Below are positions 61,667 through 64,000 of a DNA stretch of 64,000 nt, piece by piece. The first letter of the stretch is position 1. Each line of letters opens with the position of its first letter. The stretch comes from Paludibacter sp. (GTDB lineage Bacteria > Bacteroidota > Bacteroidia > Bacteroidales > Paludibacteraceae): contig JAQUYE010000002.1 in assembly GCA_028691965.1 (NCBI GenBank), forward strand, positions 17,206 to 81,205, read 5' to 3'. The position numbers and the translations under genes are program-made. A model generated the notes under the pieces. That model was not told where the DNA came from, made no database searches, and worked only from the letters and a program-made list of their open reading frames with translations.

Positions 61667-62451
61667 TGAAGCTTGCTGTTGTCGTTTCGTCCTGTGATGC
61701 CTTCCGCGACTGTTGGGAACCGTTTCTGTATTCGCTGGATACCTACTGGCCGGATTGTCAATGGCCGGTGTATATGGTGTCGAACGAGCAGGCGATGCCA
61801 CACGACAAGGTGAAGTTTATAAGGGTGGGCGACGACCGTGGCTGGGCGTCGAACCTGAAGCTGGCCTTGCAGCAGGTGGAAGCTGAGTATATCCTCTACC
61901 TTCAGGAAGATTATTTCCTGAACCGGAGGGTGAAGACGGAAGTGTTGCGCGAACAGCTGGAGTATTGCCGGGCGGAGCGGGTGGATTACCTGCGACTCAC
62001 CCCTCCTTTTTTTGATGCGCACATTCTCCCCGGTAGCGACTATGCCGTGAGTCCCCCGTCGGCTCCCTACCGCCTCTGTCTGCAGGCTGCCCTCTGGAAA
62101 AAGGATACCCTCGACAAGCTCCTGATACCTGGTTTTAATGCCTGGCAGTTTGAACGGGAGATAGAAAGTTATATCCGTAAGCAGCAGTGGGAGGTGAACA
62201 GCAGGGTACTGCTCTCGTTGCACTATCCGGAGAAAGGCTTTTATTATGTGCCCGATACGGCGGTACACAAAGGGATGTGGTCGCAGAACGGCGTCGACTT
62301 CCTTATCAGTCACGGCTTTGAACACCTGCTCGCGAAACGAAAGATAGAGGGAAAGCTGCTCACGCGGCTGATCCATGTGGAGAACAAGGTGGCGCGCCTG
62401 TTTAGTACCTCCCTGGTGCGGATACTGTTAAAGCTGAAGGTAAATGTTTAA
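61663..62451 (+). CDS. Putative glycosyltransferase
   Basis: 262 residues, cytoplasmic. The N-terminus LAVVVSSCDAFRDCWEPF and the acidic YLQEDYFL motif resemble the GT-A nucleotide-sugar site (DxD-like) of a small glycosyltransferase group in polysaccharide loci. It ends with a basic amphipathic stretch (LVRILLKLKV) that could touch the membrane. Its sugar donor is unknown. Coupled to the Wzi-like gene by a 4-bp overlap. Confidence 0.6.
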   Translation: MMKLAVVVSSCDAFRDCWEPFLYSLDTYWPDCQWPVYMVSNEQAMPHDKVKFIRVGDDRGWASNLKLALQQVEAEYILYLQEDYFLNRRVKTEVLREQLEYCRAERVDYLRLTPPFFDAHILPGSDYAVSPPSAPYRLCLQAALWKKDTLDKLLIPGFNAWQFEREIESYIRKQQWEVNSRVLLSLHYPEKGFYYVPDTAVHKGMWSQNGVDFLISHGFEHLLAKRKIEGKLLTRLIHVENKVARLFSTSLVRILLKLKVNV

Positions 62452-62542
62452 TACAAGTTGTGTTTTTTTAAATTTAACTATACTAATAAGTCGTTCGTTT
62501 CGTTTGTACTGAGATGAAGTGTGCTTAAAAAAATCAGAATAT

Positions 62543-63367
62543 ATGTCATTTGTAAAACGATTGTTGTGGATAGTGCTGCCCGTGGTACTGATGGCCTCGT
62601 GCCGGTCGTACGAAAAGGTAGCCTACATGAGGGAGTCGGGGATCAGCGTTGCGGGCGATAGTACCGTGAATTATACCACTCCCGACCCGCTTATCAAGGT
62701 GGGTGATGTGTTGCTGATAACAGTGAATACCTCGACACCCGAGGCTTCGGCGGCCTTTAACCTGCCCCTGATCCCTTCGGGGAATGAGAGTACGCGCGGC
62801 TATACCCTCGATAAGGGGGCTTCGCTTGCCATGGGGTACGGGATGCAGAACTACCTGGTGGAGAGCGACGGGTACCTGGCCTTTCCGGTAATCGGGAAGC
62901 TGAAGGTAGCCGGACTGCATAAATCGGAGCTGGTGGAGCTGATAAAGTCGAAGATCTATCCCGAATATATAAAGGAAGAGCCTATGGTGCTGGTGCGCTA
63001 TGCCAACTTTATGGTGTCGGTGCTGGGGGAGGTGTCGAAGCCGGGACAGTATCCCATCAATAACGAAAAGGCTACCCTGCTCGAGGCCCTGGCCATTGCG
63101 GGGGATATGACCATCTACGGCGAACGCTCCAATTTGTTGCTGGTGCGCGAGACCAACGGGGTGAAAGAGATGGTGCGCATCGACCTGCGCGATAAGTTCC
63201 TGGTGCATTCGCCTTATTTCTACCTGCAGCAGGGCGACGTGATCTACGTGGAACCAAACGGTGCACGTTCCCGTTCGGCGGGTGTGGGTTCGGCCGAATC
63301 GCTTACCATCTCGGTGGTGGGGACCTTTATATCGCTGGCAACATTGGTAATCACATTAATTAATTAA
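62543..63367 (+). CDS. Wza-like polysaccharide export lipoprotein
   Basis: 274 residues from the ATG at 62543; lipobox MASC with Cys20. The Poly_export domain (IKVGDVLLITVNT, LVESDGYLAFPVIGKLKVAGL) is followed by a SLBB domain (VSVLGEVSKPGQYPI, LLEALAIAGDMTIYG). A hydrophobic C-terminus (about 250-272) replaces the amphipathic helix of E. coli Wza. It forms the outer-membrane or periplasmic part of the export channel, working with the Wzc-like protein 17 bp downstream. Confidence 0.92.
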   Translation: MSFVKRLLWIVLPVVLMASCRSYEKVAYMRESGISVAGDSTVNYTTPDPLIKVGDVLLITVNTSTPEASAAFNLPLIPSGNESTRGYTLDKGASLAMGYGMQNYLVESDGYLAFPVIGKLKVAGLHKSELVELIKSKIYPEYIKEEPMVLVRYANFMVSVLGEVSKPGQYPINNEKATLLEALAIAGDMTIYGERSNLLLVRETNGVKEMVRIDLRDKFLVHSPYFYLQQGDVIYVEPNGARSRSAGVGSAESLTISVVGTFISLATLVITLIN

Positions 63368-63384
63368 TAAAGAGGTGGAGGAGT

Positions 63385-64000
63385 ATGCAAAACACTACTA
63401 AACAAAAAGAGGAATTAATTAATGTACGGGAATTGTTCGAGAAATACCTCAGCTACTGGCGATGGTTCGCTGTGTCGCTGGTTGTCTGCCTGGCCTTAGG
63501 TGCCCTCTACTACCTGTCAACGCCCATGACCTTCTCGTTTAAGGCGCAGGTACTGGTGGTGGATCCGAACAATGAGATGTCGCAGATGTCGGTGCTCAAT
63601 GAACTGAGCAGCATGGGTGGTATTACGTCGGGAATTGCCAAGAGTACCACCAACAACGAGGAACTGGTTATCCGATCCGGGATGATCGTGGAGCGCGTGG
63701 TGGATAAGCTGAAGCTGCACACTACCTATCGGTACCGTCCGCGCCTGCGCATGACGGAACTCTACACGGAAACACCTTATACAGTGGAGGCCGACAGTGC
63801 CCTGCTGCACACGATAGGGCGCGAGATTTACTTTACCATCGACCGCACGGATAAGGGTTACCGCATTAAAGGGGGCGAGGTGGATAAGCTCAAGCGCAAG
63901 ACGAAGTTTGAGGTGATGGCGCCCTCGCTGCCGTATACGGTGAAGCTGAAGCGCGGAACCATGACCATCAGCGCTACGGATCAGACGGCCCTCGCCGACG
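63385..64000 (+). CDS. Wzc/Wzz-like chain-length and export protein (3' end outside window)
   Basis: The frame opens at the ATG at 63385, after a good GGTGGAGG ribosome-binding site, and runs without a stop to the window's end (205 codons). It starts with a cytoplasmic segment, a transmembrane helix (about 27-46; WFAVSLVVCLALGALYYLST) and then a Wzz-type periplasmic domain (KAQVLVVDPNNEM; LVIRSGMIVERVVDKL). In Bacteroidota such genes usually continue into a tyrosine kinase domain, which would lie outside this window. Co-operonic with the Wza-like lipoprotein. Confidence 0.85.
   Translation, partial: MQNTTKQKEELINVRELFEKYLSYWRWFAVSLVVCLALGALYYLSTPMTFSFKAQVLVVDPNNEMSQMSVLNELSSMGGITSGIAKSTTNNEELVIRSGMIVERVVDKLKLHTTYRYRPRLRMTELYTETPYTVEADSALLHTIGREIYFTIDRTDKGYRIKGGEVDKLKRKTKFEVMAPSLPYTVKLKRGTMTISATDQTALAD

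Noticed and set aside
61600-62376. Minus-strand ORF of 258 codons
   Set aside because: Shadow of the glycosyltransferase and Wzi-like genes in GC-rich DNA; no ribosome-binding site or family motif.
1-64000. tRNA, rRNA or riboswitch genes
   Set aside because: None recognised by eye on either strand; a covariance search would be needed to exclude small RNAs.

Overview
The window is from a member of the Bacteroidota, most likely order Bacteroidales. The evidence is a SusC/SusD pair with a hybrid two-component regulator, promoters of the TTTG-N19/21-TAnnTTTG type, many lipoprotein signals, and C-terminal type IX secretion (T9SS) sorting domains on surface proteins. The genus cannot be fixed from the sequence. 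Base composition is mosaic: 2.7-9.1 kb and 57.4-64 kb are visibly GC-rich, while the left edge, 9.2-11.3 kb and 54.0-54.7 kb are AT-rich and the polysaccharide utilisation locus (PUL) lies between.

Layout. (1) 1-2510: 3' part of a T9SS-secreted protein with an M23 peptidase domain set among about four near-identical beta-sandwich modules. (2) 2705-7243, minus strand: a BNR/sialidase-like lipoprotein, a GH78 rhamnosidase that has lost its N-terminus, and a hipBA-type toxin-antitoxin pair. A 172-bp palindromic element sits exactly at the hipA/GH78 junction. (3) 7418-11423: a SWIM zinc-finger protein, an RloA/RloB-like (AbiL-type) defence pair whose second gene is truncated, a fragment ORF, and a decayed copy of part of the SWIM gene. 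(4) 11632-53946: a 42-kb PUL, all on the plus strand: HTCS sensor, SusC, SusD, SusE-like protein, then a DUF4832 lipoprotein, a secreted FAD oxidoreductase, GH36, GH97, GH2, GH2, GH88, GH43, GH2, an orphan GH35-type beta-sandwich protein, two GH3, three LamG proteins (two with SGNH/DUF4886 hydrolase domains) and a large multidomain GH3 ending in a T9SS domain. (5) 54035-56857: a small Cys-rich protein, an AbiE-type toxin-antitoxin pair and an AraC-type regulator. (6) 56858-57385: terminators and a 245-bp element with terminal inverted repeats enclosing ten 22-bp units. (7) 57386-59447, minus strand: a lysis-like module of HU-Ig DNA-binding protein, small holin-like membrane protein, and a GH108 lysozyme fused to a lipoprotein-like tail. 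(8) 59448-64000: a second palindromic element, then the start of a capsule/exopolysaccharide operon (Wzi-like protein, putative glycosyltransferase, Wza-like export lipoprotein, start of a Wzc/Wzz-like protein).

How the genes work together. The PUL reads as a complete sense-import-digest unit. The HTCS would sense a liberated saccharide, SusC/D/E would bind and import it, and exo-acting glycosidases (alpha- and beta-galactosidase, beta-glucuronidase, unsaturated uronide hydrolase, GH3 beta-glycosidases) would trim it. SGNH proteins and the T9SS-sorted GH3 may act outside the cell. No obvious endo-acting depolymerase or polysaccharide lyase is present, so the polymer may be cut elsewhere, or the substrate may be a short glycoside. 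Flanking toxin-antitoxin and defence genes, gene fragments and palindromic repeats mark both edges as recombination-prone.
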